DNA of 22,993 nucleotides from an uncultured Clostridia bacterium. Lineage in GTDB: Bacteria > Bacillota > Clostridia > Oscillospirales > Acutalibacteraceae. The notes below the pieces were generated by a model. The model searched no databases, was not told the DNA's origin, and saw only the letters and a list, made by a program, of their open reading frames with translations. Location of the stretch: contig CALBNX010000034.1 of NCBI GenBank assembly GCA_937896885.1, positions 1 through 22,993 on the forward strand, written 5' to 3'. The position numbers and the translations under genes were made by a program. Below are positions 1-7,919 of the stretch, in pieces. Positions within the stretch are counted from its first letter, which is position 1. Each line of letters opens with the position of its first letter.

Positions 1-128
1 ATAATAAAGACTTGTTCCATTATAGCTATCAGCGTTATCTCGATAACCAAATCCGTGAAGTTTTCGGACTTGAAGGCACACCAACACGATTTGTTATCCG
101 CGAACGCGACAAAAACAATAAAAAATAA
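1..128 (+). CDS. der: Ribosome biogenesis GTPase Der (EngA), C-terminal end only
   Basis: This is the last ~41 codons of a gene entering from the left, read in the frame starting at base 3 and ending at the TAA at 126-128. The peptide contains YQRYLDNQIREVFGLEGTP followed by TRFVIRER, the typical end of the KH-like third domain of Der/EngA, the tandem-GTPase protein that helps mature the 50S ribosomal subunit. Both GTPase domains lie outside the window, so the call rests on this tail alone. A terminator follows immediately, so der appears to end its own transcription unit. Confidence 0.85.
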   Translation, partial: NKDLFHYSYQRYLDNQIREVFGLEGTPTRFVIRERDKNNKK

Positions 129-154
129 TTATTAACAAACTGAAAATTATGTGT

Positions 155-183
155 AAAAAGGGGCTTTTTTAAGTCCCTTTTTT
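155..183 (+). terminator. Intrinsic terminator after der
   Basis: GGGGCTT (160-166) pairs with AAGTCCC (171-177) around a TTTT loop, with one G-T wobble. The stem is preceded by five A and followed by a run of T (178-183). It lies 30 bp after the der stop codon. Confidence 0.85.
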
Positions 184-184
184 C

Positions 185-213
185 TTGCCATTTATAATGT
201 AATATGTTATAAT
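185..213 (+). promoter_or_regulatory. Sigma-A-type promoter for the ruvC-clp operon
   Basis: TTGCCA (185-190) and a perfect TATAAT (208-213) are separated by exactly 17 bp, placing the transcript start near 220, about 20 nt before ruvC. The -35 box begins right after the T-run of the der terminator. It is the only convincing promoter I see ahead of the 13-gene run. Confidence 0.8.
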
Positions 214-242
214 TGATTGATTATATAGTGAGGTAGTATGTC

Positions 243-743
243 ATGGTGATTTTAGGCATCGACCCGGGCTATGCAATAGTGGGTTGGGGAGTTATCGATT
301 ATACCGCAAATCGTTTTCAGGTGTTGGCTTACGGTGCAGTTACAACTGAGGCAAAAACACCCTTTAATGAGAGACTTGAAATGGTGTATGACGGAATACA
401 GGATATTATAACTAAATACAAACCTGATGCATTGGCTATTGAAAAACTTTTTTATAACACTAACGCAAAAACAGTTATTGACGTAGCACAAGCAAGGGGA
501 GTTATCAACCTTGCAGCTCAGAAAAATGGTCTGGAGATTTTTGAATACACACCATTACAGGTGAAACAGAGTGTTGTAGGATATGGCAGAGCCGAGAAAA
601 AACAGGTCCAGGAAATGACAAGAGTTATTTTGAAACTTGAAAAAATCCCAAAGCCTGACGATACTGCCGATGCTCTTGCTATGGCAATATGTCACGCACA
701 CGCAAGTGGCTCACTAATGGGAAAATTAAGAAACTTAAAATAA
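243..743 (+). CDS. ruvC: Crossover junction endodeoxyribonuclease RuvC
   Basis: RuvC is the dimeric, Mg-dependent resolvase that nicks Holliday junctions symmetrically after RuvAB has migrated them. The 166-residue product is of normal family length and has an RNase H-like fold. It opens with the LGIDPG motif, giving the first catalytic Asp at residue 7; the second acid is Glu67 (AIEKLF), and the C-terminal pair Asp140/Asp143 sits in KPDDTADALA. The start is ATG 243: a GAGG at 230-233 is spaced 9 nt from it, while the ATG at 238 is out of frame. It is the first gene of the operon and its stop is 11 bp from ruvA, as in many bacteria where ruvCAB are together. Confidence 0.97.
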   Translation: MVILGIDPGYAIVGWGVIDYTANRFQVLAYGAVTTEAKTPFNERLEMVYDGIQDIITKYKPDALAIEKLFYNTNAKTVIDVAQARGVINLAAQKNGLEIFEYTPLQVKQSVVGYGRAEKKQVQEMTRVILKLEKIPKPDDTADALAMAICHAHASGSLMGKLRNLK

Positions 744-754
744 AGGAAAAAATT

Positions 755-1360
755 ATGATTTATTCAGTAACAGGAAATGTAGTTGACTTTGATGTGAATA
801 CGGTATGTGTTGATGTGAATGGTGTTGCATTCCGTTGTATGACTACTCTCACAACTTCACAAAAATGTGCATCAATGGGAATGAAAGTCACACTTTACAC
901 ATATCTCAATGTTCGTGAAGACGCAATGGAACTTTTTGGCTTTTATGACAAGACTGAAATGGATTGCTTTAAAATGCTTATAACTGTTAACGGCGTTGGC
1001 CCTAAAATGGGACTTGCAATTCTGTCAGAATTAACTCCTGATAAAATCGCACTAAGCATTGCGGCGAGCGACCATAAAGCACTCACAAAAGCAAACGGTG
1101 TCGGTCCTAAACTTGCACAGAGAATTTGTATGGAACTCAAAGACAAAGTTGGCAAAGCATTTGCAGGTGTTGACACATCAGTTGATTTAACTGCAGTCAG
1201 CTCAACTCTCACGAATTCAAACGCCGCTGAAGCTGTTGCGGCTCTTGAAATGCTTGGCTACTCACAAAGTGATGCAAGTGTAGCGGTAAGCAAAATTGAC
1301 CCATCACTTTCAGTTGAAGATATTATTAAACAAGCACTCAAAATGCTTGCACTAGGTTAA
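755..1360 (+). CDS. ruvA: Holliday junction branch migration protein RuvA
   Basis: RuvA forms a tetramer that clamps the four-way junction and loads the RuvB motors. The 201-residue protein has the usual three parts: an N-terminal OB-fold (about 1-65), a middle domain with two helix-hairpin-helix motifs (NGVGPKMGLAIL from residue 79 and NGVGPKLAQRI from 114), and a C-terminal RuvB-binding domain (about 155-201, AAEAVAALEMLGYS). I chose ATG 755 because AAAGGA at 742-747 lies 7 nt upstream and MIYSVTG is the family N-terminus. A longer in-frame reading from 689 would add 22 residues lying inside ruvC. It sits between ruvC and ruvB with a 13-bp gap to ruvB. Confidence 0.97.
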   Translation: MIYSVTGNVVDFDVNTVCVDVNGVAFRCMTTLTTSQKCASMGMKVTLYTYLNVREDAMELFGFYDKTEMDCFKMLITVNGVGPKMGLAILSELTPDKIALSIAASDHKALTKANGVGPKLAQRICMELKDKVGKAFAGVDTSVDLTAVSSTLTNSNAAEAVAALEMLGYSQSDASVAVSKIDPSLSVEDIIKQALKMLALG

Positions 1361-1373
1361 GGGGGATTAAACA

Positions 1374-2417
1374 ATGGATTTTCAAAACGAAGACAGAATA
1401 ATTACTCCCGACTTTACTGAAACTGACCACGATATAGAAATTTCATTAAGACCTAAAAACTTAACTGAATATATCGGTCAGGAAAAAGCAAAAGAAAATT
1501 TGAGAATATATATTGAAGCCGCAAAAAATCGTGGTGACACACTTGACCATGTGCTGTTGTATGGACCTCCAGGACTTGGCAAAACTACTCTTGCGGGGAT
1601 TATTGCAAATGAAATGGGCGTGCAAATCCGTGTAACATCAGGCCCAGCAATCGAAAAGCCCGGTGACCTTGCGGCATTGCTTACAAACCTTAACGACGGT
1701 GACGTGCTTTTTATCGACGAAATCCACCGTTTATCCCGTTCAGTTGAAGAAGTGCTATATCCTGCAATGGAAGATAATGCACTTGATATTATCATCGGTA
1801 AAGGTCCGTCTGCAAGAAGCATTCGTCTTGACTTGCCAAGATTTACACTTGTGGGTGCAACAACCCGTGCAGGTCAACTAACAGCGCCACTTCGTGACCG
1901 TTTCGGTGTTATTTTAAGACTTGAACTTTATACACCTGAAGAATTGTCACAGATTGTAAAGCGTAGTGCAGGCATTCTTGATATTTACACGGATGATGGT
2001 GGTGCTCTTGAAATTGCATCTCGCTCTCGTGGAACACCAAGAATTGCTAACCGACTCTTAAAGAGAGCAAGAGACTTTGCTCAGGTTATGAGCAATGGCG
2101 TAATCAGTGAAGATAACGCTAAAATTGCTCTCGGCAGAATGGAAATTGACGAAATCGGTCTTGATAATATTGACCGTCTTATGCTTACAACAATGATTAA
2201 GAACTTCAACGGTGGCCCTGTGGGACTTGAAACTCTCGCGGCAACAATCGGTGAAGAAGCAGTTACAATTGAAGATGTTTATGAGCCATATTTAATGCAA
2301 ATCGGATTTCTTGCAAAAACTCCAAGAGGCAGAGTTGCAACACCATTGGCTTATGAACATTTAGGCTTTAAATTTAACGAAACAAACAAGAAAAACATTC
2401 AAACTTCATTATTTTAA
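1374..2417 (+). CDS. ruvB: Holliday junction branch migration ATPase RuvB
   Basis: RuvB is the hexameric AAA+ motor that pumps DNA through the RuvA-bound junction. In the 347-residue product I see Walker A GPPGLGKT (64-71), Walker B DEIH (115-118), sensor 1 GATTRAG (161-167), the arginine-finger segment RDRFG (174-178), and a C-terminal winged-helix domain ending near the conserved TPRGRVATPLAYEHLG. Length and motif order are normal. The start ATG 1374 follows AAGGGGGA (1359-1366) at 7 nt. It follows ruvA directly, and glmM begins 12 bp after its stop. Confidence 0.98.
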   Translation: MDFQNEDRIITPDFTETDHDIEISLRPKNLTEYIGQEKAKENLRIYIEAAKNRGDTLDHVLLYGPPGLGKTTLAGIIANEMGVQIRVTSGPAIEKPGDLAALLTNLNDGDVLFIDEIHRLSRSVEEVLYPAMEDNALDIIIGKGPSARSIRLDLPRFTLVGATTRAGQLTAPLRDRFGVILRLELYTPEELSQIVKRSAGILDIYTDDGGALEIASRSRGTPRIANRLLKRARDFAQVMSNGVISEDNAKIALGRMEIDEIGLDNIDRLMLTTMIKNFNGGPVGLETLAATIGEEAVTIEDVYEPYLMQIGFLAKTPRGRVATPLAYEHLGFKFNETNKKNIQTSLF

Positions 2418-2429
2418 GGAGCTTTTATA

Positions 2430-3782
2430 ATGGGCAGACTTTTTGGTACAGACGGCGCTCGTGGCGTTGCAAATACAGAGCTTACATGTGAATTATCAAT
2501 GCAGATAGGCCGTGCAGCTGCTATGGTATTAACTAAGAATTTAAATGGCAAAAAGCCAAAAGTTCTTATAGGACTTGACACTCGTGCATCTTCACAAATG
2601 CTTGAAAATGCAATTACAGCAGGTCTTTGTTCAGTTGGTGCAGATGTTTTGAAATTGGGTGTTGTACCAACTCCAGCGGTGGCATATCTCGTAAAAGAAT
2701 ATGGTTATGATGCGGGTATTATGATTTCTGCATCTCACAACCCTTGTGAATATAACGGAATTAAAATATTCCAGTCAAATGGTTATAAATTACCAGACAC
2801 ACTTGAAAATGAAATTGAAGCAATTATTCTTGATAATGCTATCGAGATTCCAACTCCTATCGGTGGTGGAGTAGGTAAGGCAAAAAGAAAAGCAGATGCT
2901 ATTAATGATTATATCGAGCATCTTCTTTCTGCAACAAATATGAGCTTCAAGGGTTATAAAATCGCACTTGACTGTGCAAATGGCTCTTCAAGTGTTTCAG
3001 CAGAAGAAGTTTTTACTCGTCTTGGCGCAGAAATAGTTGTTATCAGTGACAAACCAGACGGTGTAAACATCAATAAAGACTGTGGCTCAACACATCTTGA
3101 AAACTTACAGAGAGTTGTAGTTGAAAACGGTTGCGATTTAGGTTTTGCATTTGATGGTGATGCTGACAGAATGCTTGCTGTTGACCATACAGGTGCGGTT
3201 GTTGACGGTGACAAGTGTATTGCCGTTTGCGCAAAACATATGAAACAAATCGGCAAACTCAAAAAAGATACAGCCGTTGTTACTGTTATGAGTAATATGG
3301 GATTTTTCAAATTCTGCGAAGATAACGGAATCAAATGTGAAAAAACAAATGTTGGTGACCGTTATGTTCTTGAGAATATGGTTGAAAATGGATACAGCAT
3401 CGGCGGTGAGCAGTCAGGTCACATTATCTTCTTGAAATATGCAACAACAGGTGATGGTCAGCTCTCTGCTATCCAACTTTTAGCCGTTGTAAAAGATACA
3501 GGTAAAACTCTTAAAGAACTTGCAGATGAAATGGAAGTTTATCCACAAGTGCTTATCAATGTGCGTGTCTCAAAATTTGGTAAAGCACAGTTTAAAAAAG
3601 ATAAAGAAGTACGGAATGCAATTAAACAAGTCGAAGAAAAACTTGGTGACGAAGGTCGAATTCTTGTCCGTCTTTCAGGCACAGAGCCACTTATTCGTGT
3701 AATGCTTGAAGGCAAAGACTATGAACAGATTAAAGAGCTTGGTGAATCAGTTGCATCAGTAATTAGGGAAAGATTAGTATAA
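2430..3782 (+). CDS. glmM: Phosphoglucosamine mutase GlmM
   Basis: GlmM interconverts glucosamine-6-phosphate and glucosamine-1-phosphate, the step feeding UDP-GlcNAc for peptidoglycan and other envelope polymers. The 450-residue protein has the alpha-D-phosphohexomutase layout: the N-terminus MGRLFGTDGARG, the phosphoserine loop SASHNP (active serine at residue 102), the metal loop DGDADR (242-247), the sugar-binding GGEQSGH, and the C-terminal phosphate-binding RLSGTEPLIRVM. The opening GTDGARG and SASHNPCEYNG favour GlmM over phosphoglucomutase/phosphomannomutase. A ribosome site AAGGAG (2417-2422) precedes ATG 2430. The stop TAA overlaps the next start as TAATG (3780-3784), implying coupled translation. 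Confidence 0.96.
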   Translation: MGRLFGTDGARGVANTELTCELSMQIGRAAAMVLTKNLNGKKPKVLIGLDTRASSQMLENAITAGLCSVGADVLKLGVVPTPAVAYLVKEYGYDAGIMISASHNPCEYNGIKIFQSNGYKLPDTLENEIEAIILDNAIEIPTPIGGGVGKAKRKADAINDYIEHLLSATNMSFKGYKIALDCANGSSSVSAEEVFTRLGAEIVVISDKPDGVNINKDCGSTHLENLQRVVVENGCDLGFAFDGDADRMLAVDHTGAVVDGDKCIAVCAKHMKQIGKLKKDTAVVTVMSNMGFFKFCEDNGIKCEKTNVGDRYVLENMVENGYSIGGEQSGHIIFLKYATTGDGQLSAIQLLAVVKDTGKTLKELADEMEVYPQVLINVRVSKFGKAQFKKDKEVRNAIKQVEEKLGDEGRILVRLSGTEPLIRVMLEGKDYEQIKELGESVASVIRERLV

Positions 3783-4645
3783 TGAGAGTAGCAGATAATT
3801 GGAAAGATTATGAATTGATAGATTGTTCTTGTGGTGAACGACTTGAAAGATGGGGTAATATTACACTCATTCGTCCTGACCCACAGGTAATCTGGAAAAC
3901 AGAAAAGAAAAATCCACTCTGGAAAAAAGCTGATGCTATCTATCATCGTTCAAATTCGGGTGGTGGACAATGGGAAATCAGAAATAAAATCCCTGATTTT
4001 TGGACAATCAACTACCGTGATTTAACATTCAATATTAAAACAATGGGATTTAAGCATACGGGGCTTTTCCCTGAACAAGCAACAAACTGGGATAGAGTTG
4101 CAGAAGTTATTAAAAATGCAAACCGTGAAGTGAAAGTTTTAAATCTCTTTGCTTATACAGGTGGCGCAACAATTTCAGCACTTAAAGCGGGCGCTTCTGT
4201 TTGCCATGTTGACGCGTCAAAGGGTATGACTCTCTGGGCAAAAGAAAATGCAGTTTCTTCAGGTGTTGCTGATAAACCTGTTCGATGGATTGTGGACGAT
4301 TGCATTAAGTTTGTTCAACGTGAAATCCGTCGTGGCAATAAATATGACATTATCATTATGGACCCACCATCTTATGGCAGAGGTCCAGGTGGCGAAGTCT
4401 GGAAACTTGAAAATGAAGTTTATGAATTTGTTGAACTTTGCAGTCAAGTGTTAAGTGACGACCCGCTTATGATGCTTATAAACTCATACACAACAGGACT
4501 TAGTCCTTCAGTCATGGAATATATTTTAGGTGCAGTTGTGAAAACACGCTTTGGTGGTCAAGTCACAGGTAGTGAAATCGGACTTCGAGCTACCGAAAAC
4601 GGATTAGTTTTACCTTGTGGTGCATCTGCGATTTGGAGTAAATAA
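3782..4645 (+). CDS. RlmI/RlmK-like class I SAM-dependent methyltransferase
   Basis: The 287-residue protein resembles the COG1092 family of rRNA cytosine-5 / guanine methyltransferases (RlmI, RlmK C-terminal half). The SAM-binding motif I is NLFAYTGGAT (121-130), an acidic motif II follows in HVDASKGM, and the motif IV-type catalytic loop is DPPSYGRG (from residue 194). Its N-terminus (about 1-115) lacks the PUA RNA-binding domain of RlmI and instead carries a beta-rich segment rich in Trp. RNA as substrate is inferred from family; which nucleotide it modifies cannot be read from sequence. It overlaps glmM and ecfA1 by 1 bp each (TAATG on both sides), so it is fully embedded in the operon. 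Confidence 0.85.
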   Translation: MRVADNWKDYELIDCSCGERLERWGNITLIRPDPQVIWKTEKKNPLWKKADAIYHRSNSGGGQWEIRNKIPDFWTINYRDLTFNIKTMGFKHTGLFPEQATNWDRVAEVIKNANREVKVLNLFAYTGGATISALKAGASVCHVDASKGMTLWAKENAVSSGVADKPVRWIVDDCIKFVQREIRRGNKYDIIIMDPPSYGRGPGGEVWKLENEVYEFVELCSQVLSDDPLMMLINSYTTGLSPSVMEYILGAVVKTRFGGQVTGSEIGLRATENGLVLPCGASAIWSK

Positions 4646-5496
4646 TGGCAATTATCAAATTTGAAAATGTAACATTTCGTTATGAAAGTGACGAAGAAGG
4701 TGTGGTTTTAGCGCCCGCTGTCAAAGATTTCTCTTTGTCAATTGACAAAGGTGAATTTGTGGCAATTCTCGGTCATAATGGCTCGGGTAAAAGCACATTG
4801 GCAAAACTTGCTAACGGACTTTTACTTCCCGAAAAGGGCAGAGTCTTGGTTGACGGAATGGATACAATTAACGAAGAAGACGACATAAAAATAAAACAGA
4901 CGGTTGGCGTGGTTTTTCAGAATCCCGATAACCAGATTGTTGCAACAATAGTCGAAGAAGATGTGGCTTTTGGTCCTGAAAATTTGGGTATCGAGCCCAC
5001 CGAAATTCGCAGACGAGTTGACAATGCTCTTAAAACTGTGGGTATGTATGAATATCGCAAACATGGTCCACATAAGTTGTCGGGCGGTCAAAAACAACGT
5101 GTTGCAATCGCAGGCATAATTGCAATGGAGCCTCGTTGTATAATTCTTGACGAGCCAACAGCAATGCTTGACCCAATTGGTCGTCGTGATGTTATGAATG
5201 CAATCAAACGCCTTAATCGAGAGCTTGGAATTACAGTTGTATTTATCACTCATTATATGGAAGAAGCCGTTGAAGCCGACAGAATTGTGGTTATGGATGA
5301 TAGCCGACTTTTAATGGATGGTACACCAAAAGAAGTCTTTGCCGATGCCGAGAGAATTCGTAGTATTGGTCTTGATGTGCCACAGACTTGTCAACTGGCT
5401 GATATGCTTCGTGCAGATGGCATCAATCTTAAAAATGACTTGTTAAGTATCGACGAATTAGTTGAAAATATAGATGATTTATTGAAAGGTCAGTAA
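4645..5496 (+). CDS. ecfA1: ECF transporter ATPase EcfA1 (CbiO-type)
   Basis: This is one of the two ATPases that power energy-coupling factor uptake of vitamins or metal ions. The 283-residue protein has a complete nucleotide-binding domain: Walker A GHNGSGKST (43-51), Q-loop FQNPDNQ (91-97), signature LSGGQ (145-149), Walker B IILDEP (166-171) with Glu170, and an H-loop His in VVFITHYMEEA. The FQNPDNQ Q-loop is characteristic of ECF ATPases. Its start overlaps the methyltransferase stop by 1 bp, and ecfA2 follows after 3 bp. EcfA1 and EcfA2 are expected to form the heterodimer that docks on EcfT. Confidence 0.95.
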   Translation: MAIIKFENVTFRYESDEEGVVLAPAVKDFSLSIDKGEFVAILGHNGSGKSTLAKLANGLLLPEKGRVLVDGMDTINEEDDIKIKQTVGVVFQNPDNQIVATIVEEDVAFGPENLGIEPTEIRRRVDNALKTVGMYEYRKHGPHKLSGGQKQRVAIAGIIAMEPRCIILDEPTAMLDPIGRRDVMNAIKRLNRELGITVVFITHYMEEAVEADRIVVMDDSRLLMDGTPKEVFADAERIRSIGLDVPQTCQLADMLRADGINLKNDLLSIDELVENIDDLLKGQ

Positions 5497-5499
5497 AAA

Positions 5500-6366
5500 A
5501 TGTCCCACTTGCAAACAGAAAATTTAACATATATATATGGTGCGGGCACTCCTTTCAAAATCACCGCACTTGATAATGTAAATATAAATATCGAAAAAGG
5601 TGACTTTGTTGCAATAATTGGGCACACAGGGTCTGGCAAAAGCACGCTTGTTCAACATTTAAACGGACTCTTAAAACCAACTGGTGGTAAGATTTTTCTC
5701 GATGACGAAAACATTCATCAGTCAAAGTCAACACTTTTTGATACCCGTTTCAGAGTTGGTCTTTGTTTTCAATATCCCGAATATCAGCTTTTTGAAAGCA
5801 CAGTTTATAAAGATATTGCCTTTGGTCCAACAAATATGGGGCTATCTGTTACAGAGATAGACGAGCGCGTTAGAAAAGCTGCAAAATATGTTGGAATCCC
5901 TGATGAAATGCTCGCAAAATCACCATTTGACTTGTCAGGCGGCGAGAAAAGAAGAGTAGCCATTGCAGGTGTAATTTCAATGGAACCTGAAATTCTCATT
6001 CTCGACGAGCCAACAAGTGGTCTTGACCCAATGGGCAGAGAGCATATTTTAGACCTTATTAAAAACTATCGTGAAAAAACAGGTAATACTGTTATAATCG
6101 TATCTCACAGTATGGACGATGTTGCTCGTTTTGCTACAAAAGTTATCGTTATGAACGACGCAAAAGTCGATTTGACAGGCACAGTTGACGAGATTTTTGA
6201 GAATAGTGCACATCTTCAAAAAATCGGTCTTTCAGTTCCACAAATCACAGAAGTGTTCATAAAACTTCGTGAAAAAGGTTATCCTGTCAGCGAAAAAGTC
6301 TATACAGTTGAACAGGGATACATGCAACTCAAAAGACTTTTTGAGGGGAGTGTGAACAATGATTAA
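5500..6366 (+). CDS. ecfA2: ECF transporter ATPase EcfA2
   Basis: This is the second ATPase of the ECF pair, 288 residues. Walker A GHTGSGKST is at 41-49, the Q-loop FQYPEYQ at 90-96, the signature LSGGE at 145-149 and Walker B LILDEP at 166-171, with a switch His in IIVSHSMDDV. The FQYPEYQLF Q-loop is the EcfA2 hallmark and separates it from EcfA1. A ribosome site AAAGGT (5485-5490) lies inside the end of ecfA1. Its last codons overlap the ecfT start by 8 bp, supporting fixed co-production of the module. Confidence 0.95.
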   Translation: MSHLQTENLTYIYGAGTPFKITALDNVNINIEKGDFVAIIGHTGSGKSTLVQHLNGLLKPTGGKIFLDDENIHQSKSTLFDTRFRVGLCFQYPEYQLFESTVYKDIAFGPTNMGLSVTEIDERVRKAAKYVGIPDEMLAKSPFDLSGGEKRRVAIAGVISMEPEILILDEPTSGLDPMGREHILDLIKNYREKTGNTVIIVSHSMDDVARFATKVIVMNDAKVDLTGTVDEIFENSAHLQKIGLSVPQITEVFIKLREKGYPVSEKVYTVEQGYMQLKRLFEGSVNND

Positions 6367-7201
6367 AGACATTACTCTCGGTCAGTATTTCCCAATGGAT
6401 TCAGTTGTTCACAAGCTTGACCCTAGAATGAAATTGTTGTTTGTAACATCATTTATTGTGATGGTCTTTCTCTCAAACAACTTTGTTTCATTAGCATTTT
6501 GTTTCCTAGTAACAGCATTGGTAATAGCAATTTCAAAAATTCCACTAAAAACAGTTTTAAAAGGTTTAAAACCAATCATTTTGATTGTTGTTATCACGTC
6601 AATTTTGCAAATTGCTTATAACGATGGTGGAATCACTCTTGTTAATGTGTGGAAAATCAAAATTACAAGTGGTGGCGTGTTGACAGCTGTATTTATGGCA
6701 TTGAGAATATCTTTGCTTATTGTAATGAGCACAATGCTCACTTACACAACATCCCCAACATCCCTTACAAACGGGCTTGACCGTATTTTCGCACCATTTA
6801 AGAAAATCGGTCTTGATTTTCACACAATTACAATGATAATGACAATTGCTTTGCGCTTTATTCCAACTCTCATTGAAGAAGTTGACAAAATTATGAGCGC
6901 ACAAAAAAGCCGTGGTGCAAACTTTGAACAGGGTAGCATCATAAAACGCGCAAAGGCACTTATCCCATTGTTTATTCCTTTGCTTTTTAACTCAATAAGA
7001 CGCGCTTATGAGTTGGCAAATGCAATGACTTGCCGTTGTTATAACGGTGGTGTTGGCAAAACAACAATGAATGCATTAAAATTCTCAAAAAGAGATTATC
7101 TTGGTCTTTTAGCAGTAATTTTAGTGATTATTTCAATAATCTTACTCAATATTTATTGTGGTGAATATAATGCGGAATTTACTTTTGGTCTTGCGATATA
7201 A
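6359..7201 (+). CDS. ecfT: ECF transporter transmembrane component EcfT
   Basis: EcfT is the membrane scaffold that couples EcfA1A2 to interchangeable substrate-binding S components. The 280-residue protein has several hydrophobic spans (for example LLFVTSFIVMVFL, IILIVVITSIL and LLAVILVIISIIL near the C-terminus). It carries both ATPase-coupling motifs in the expected places: SRGANFE after KIMSAQK, and the second copy in ELANAMTCRCYNGG, where CRC replaces the more usual ARG/ARC. GAGGGGAG (6343-6350) precedes ATG 6359. No S-component gene is in the window, so this is a shared (group II) module whose substrates are set by S genes elsewhere; that last part is inference. Confidence 0.94.
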   Translation: MIKDITLGQYFPMDSVVHKLDPRMKLLFVTSFIVMVFLSNNFVSLAFCFLVTALVIAISKIPLKTVLKGLKPIILIVVITSILQIAYNDGGITLVNVWKIKITSGGVLTAVFMALRISLLIVMSTMLTYTTSPTSLTNGLDRIFAPFKKIGLDFHTITMIMTIALRFIPTLIEEVDKIMSAQKSRGANFEQGSIIKRAKALIPLFIPLLFNSIRRAYELANAMTCRCYNGGVGKTTMNALKFSKRDYLGLLAVILVIISIILLNIYCGEYNAEFTFGLAI

Positions 7202-7904
7202 CGGGACAAATTTTCACGGTTGGCAAATTCAACCTAACGGAAATACCGTTCAGCAAGAATTATGTAACGCTTTTAAAAATATAAGTGGCAAAGATGAAAA
7301 TATAATAGGGTGCAGTCGAACCGATGCAGGTGTTCATGCTAATATGTTCTGTTGTAATGTGCGAACAGAATGTAATATTCCAACAGAAAAAATTCCTGAC
7401 GCACTCAATTTTTATCTTCCGCCCGAAATATCTGTTTATGATTGCAAAGAAGTCGATTATGATTTTCACGCAAGATATGACAGCCGTGGCAAAGAATATG
7501 TTTATTTAATTTATAACGGAAGATATCGCAATCCTTTTTATGAAGATAAAGCGATATTTTACCCTTATGAATTAGATGCAGAAATGCTTGACAAAGAAGC
7601 AAAATCATTTATTGGAACTCACGATTTCTCTGCTTTTTGTAGTGTTGGAAGTGAAGTTTTAGATAAAACCCGTGAAATATATGATTGTTCAGTTGTTCGT
7701 AACGGAGAGATAGTTGAAATCAAAATTAGTGGTAACGGGTTTTTATATAATATGGTGCGAATTATTGTGGGCACTTTGCTCGATATCCAACGTGGCAAAA
7801 TCGAAAAAGGCACAATTTCGCAGATTATAGAAAGCCGTAATCGTGATAAAGCAGGTGTAACTGCAGAAGCGTGTGGATTATATCTCAATAAAGTTTATTA
7901 TTGA
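7170..7904 (+). CDS. truA: tRNA pseudouridine(38-40) synthase TruA
   Basis: TruA isomerises uridines 38-40 in tRNA anticodon arms. The 244-residue product shows the family start MRNLLLVLRYNGTNFHGWQ, the catalytic Asp52 in CSRTDAGVHA, and the C-terminal GNGFLYNMVRIIVGTL. I start it at ATG 7170; a GTG at 7158 in the same frame would add four residues but has no ribosome site, whereas GGTGA at 7160-7164 precedes 7170. Either way it overlaps the end of ecfT (32 bp from 7170). ecfA1-ecfA2-ecfT-truA is a common order in Firmicutes, usually downstream of ribosomal protein genes; here it follows ruvCAB-glmM. Confidence 0.96.
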   Translation: MRNLLLVLRYNGTNFHGWQIQPNGNTVQQELCNAFKNISGKDENIIGCSRTDAGVHANMFCCNVRTECNIPTEKIPDALNFYLPPEISVYDCKEVDYDFHARYDSRGKEYVYLIYNGRYRNPFYEDKAIFYPYELDAEMLDKEAKSFIGTHDFSAFCSVGSEVLDKTREIYDCSVVRNGEIVEIKISGNGFLYNMVRIIVGTLLDIQRGKIEKGTISQIIESRNRDKAGVTAEACGLYLNKVYY

Positions 7905-7919
7905 TGTGTGGTGATTTGA

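Noticed and set aside
689..754. Longer N-terminus for ruvA starting inside ruvC
   Set aside because: The added 22 residues are the out-of-frame reading of ruvC; the family N-terminus and the ribosome site both point to ATG 755.
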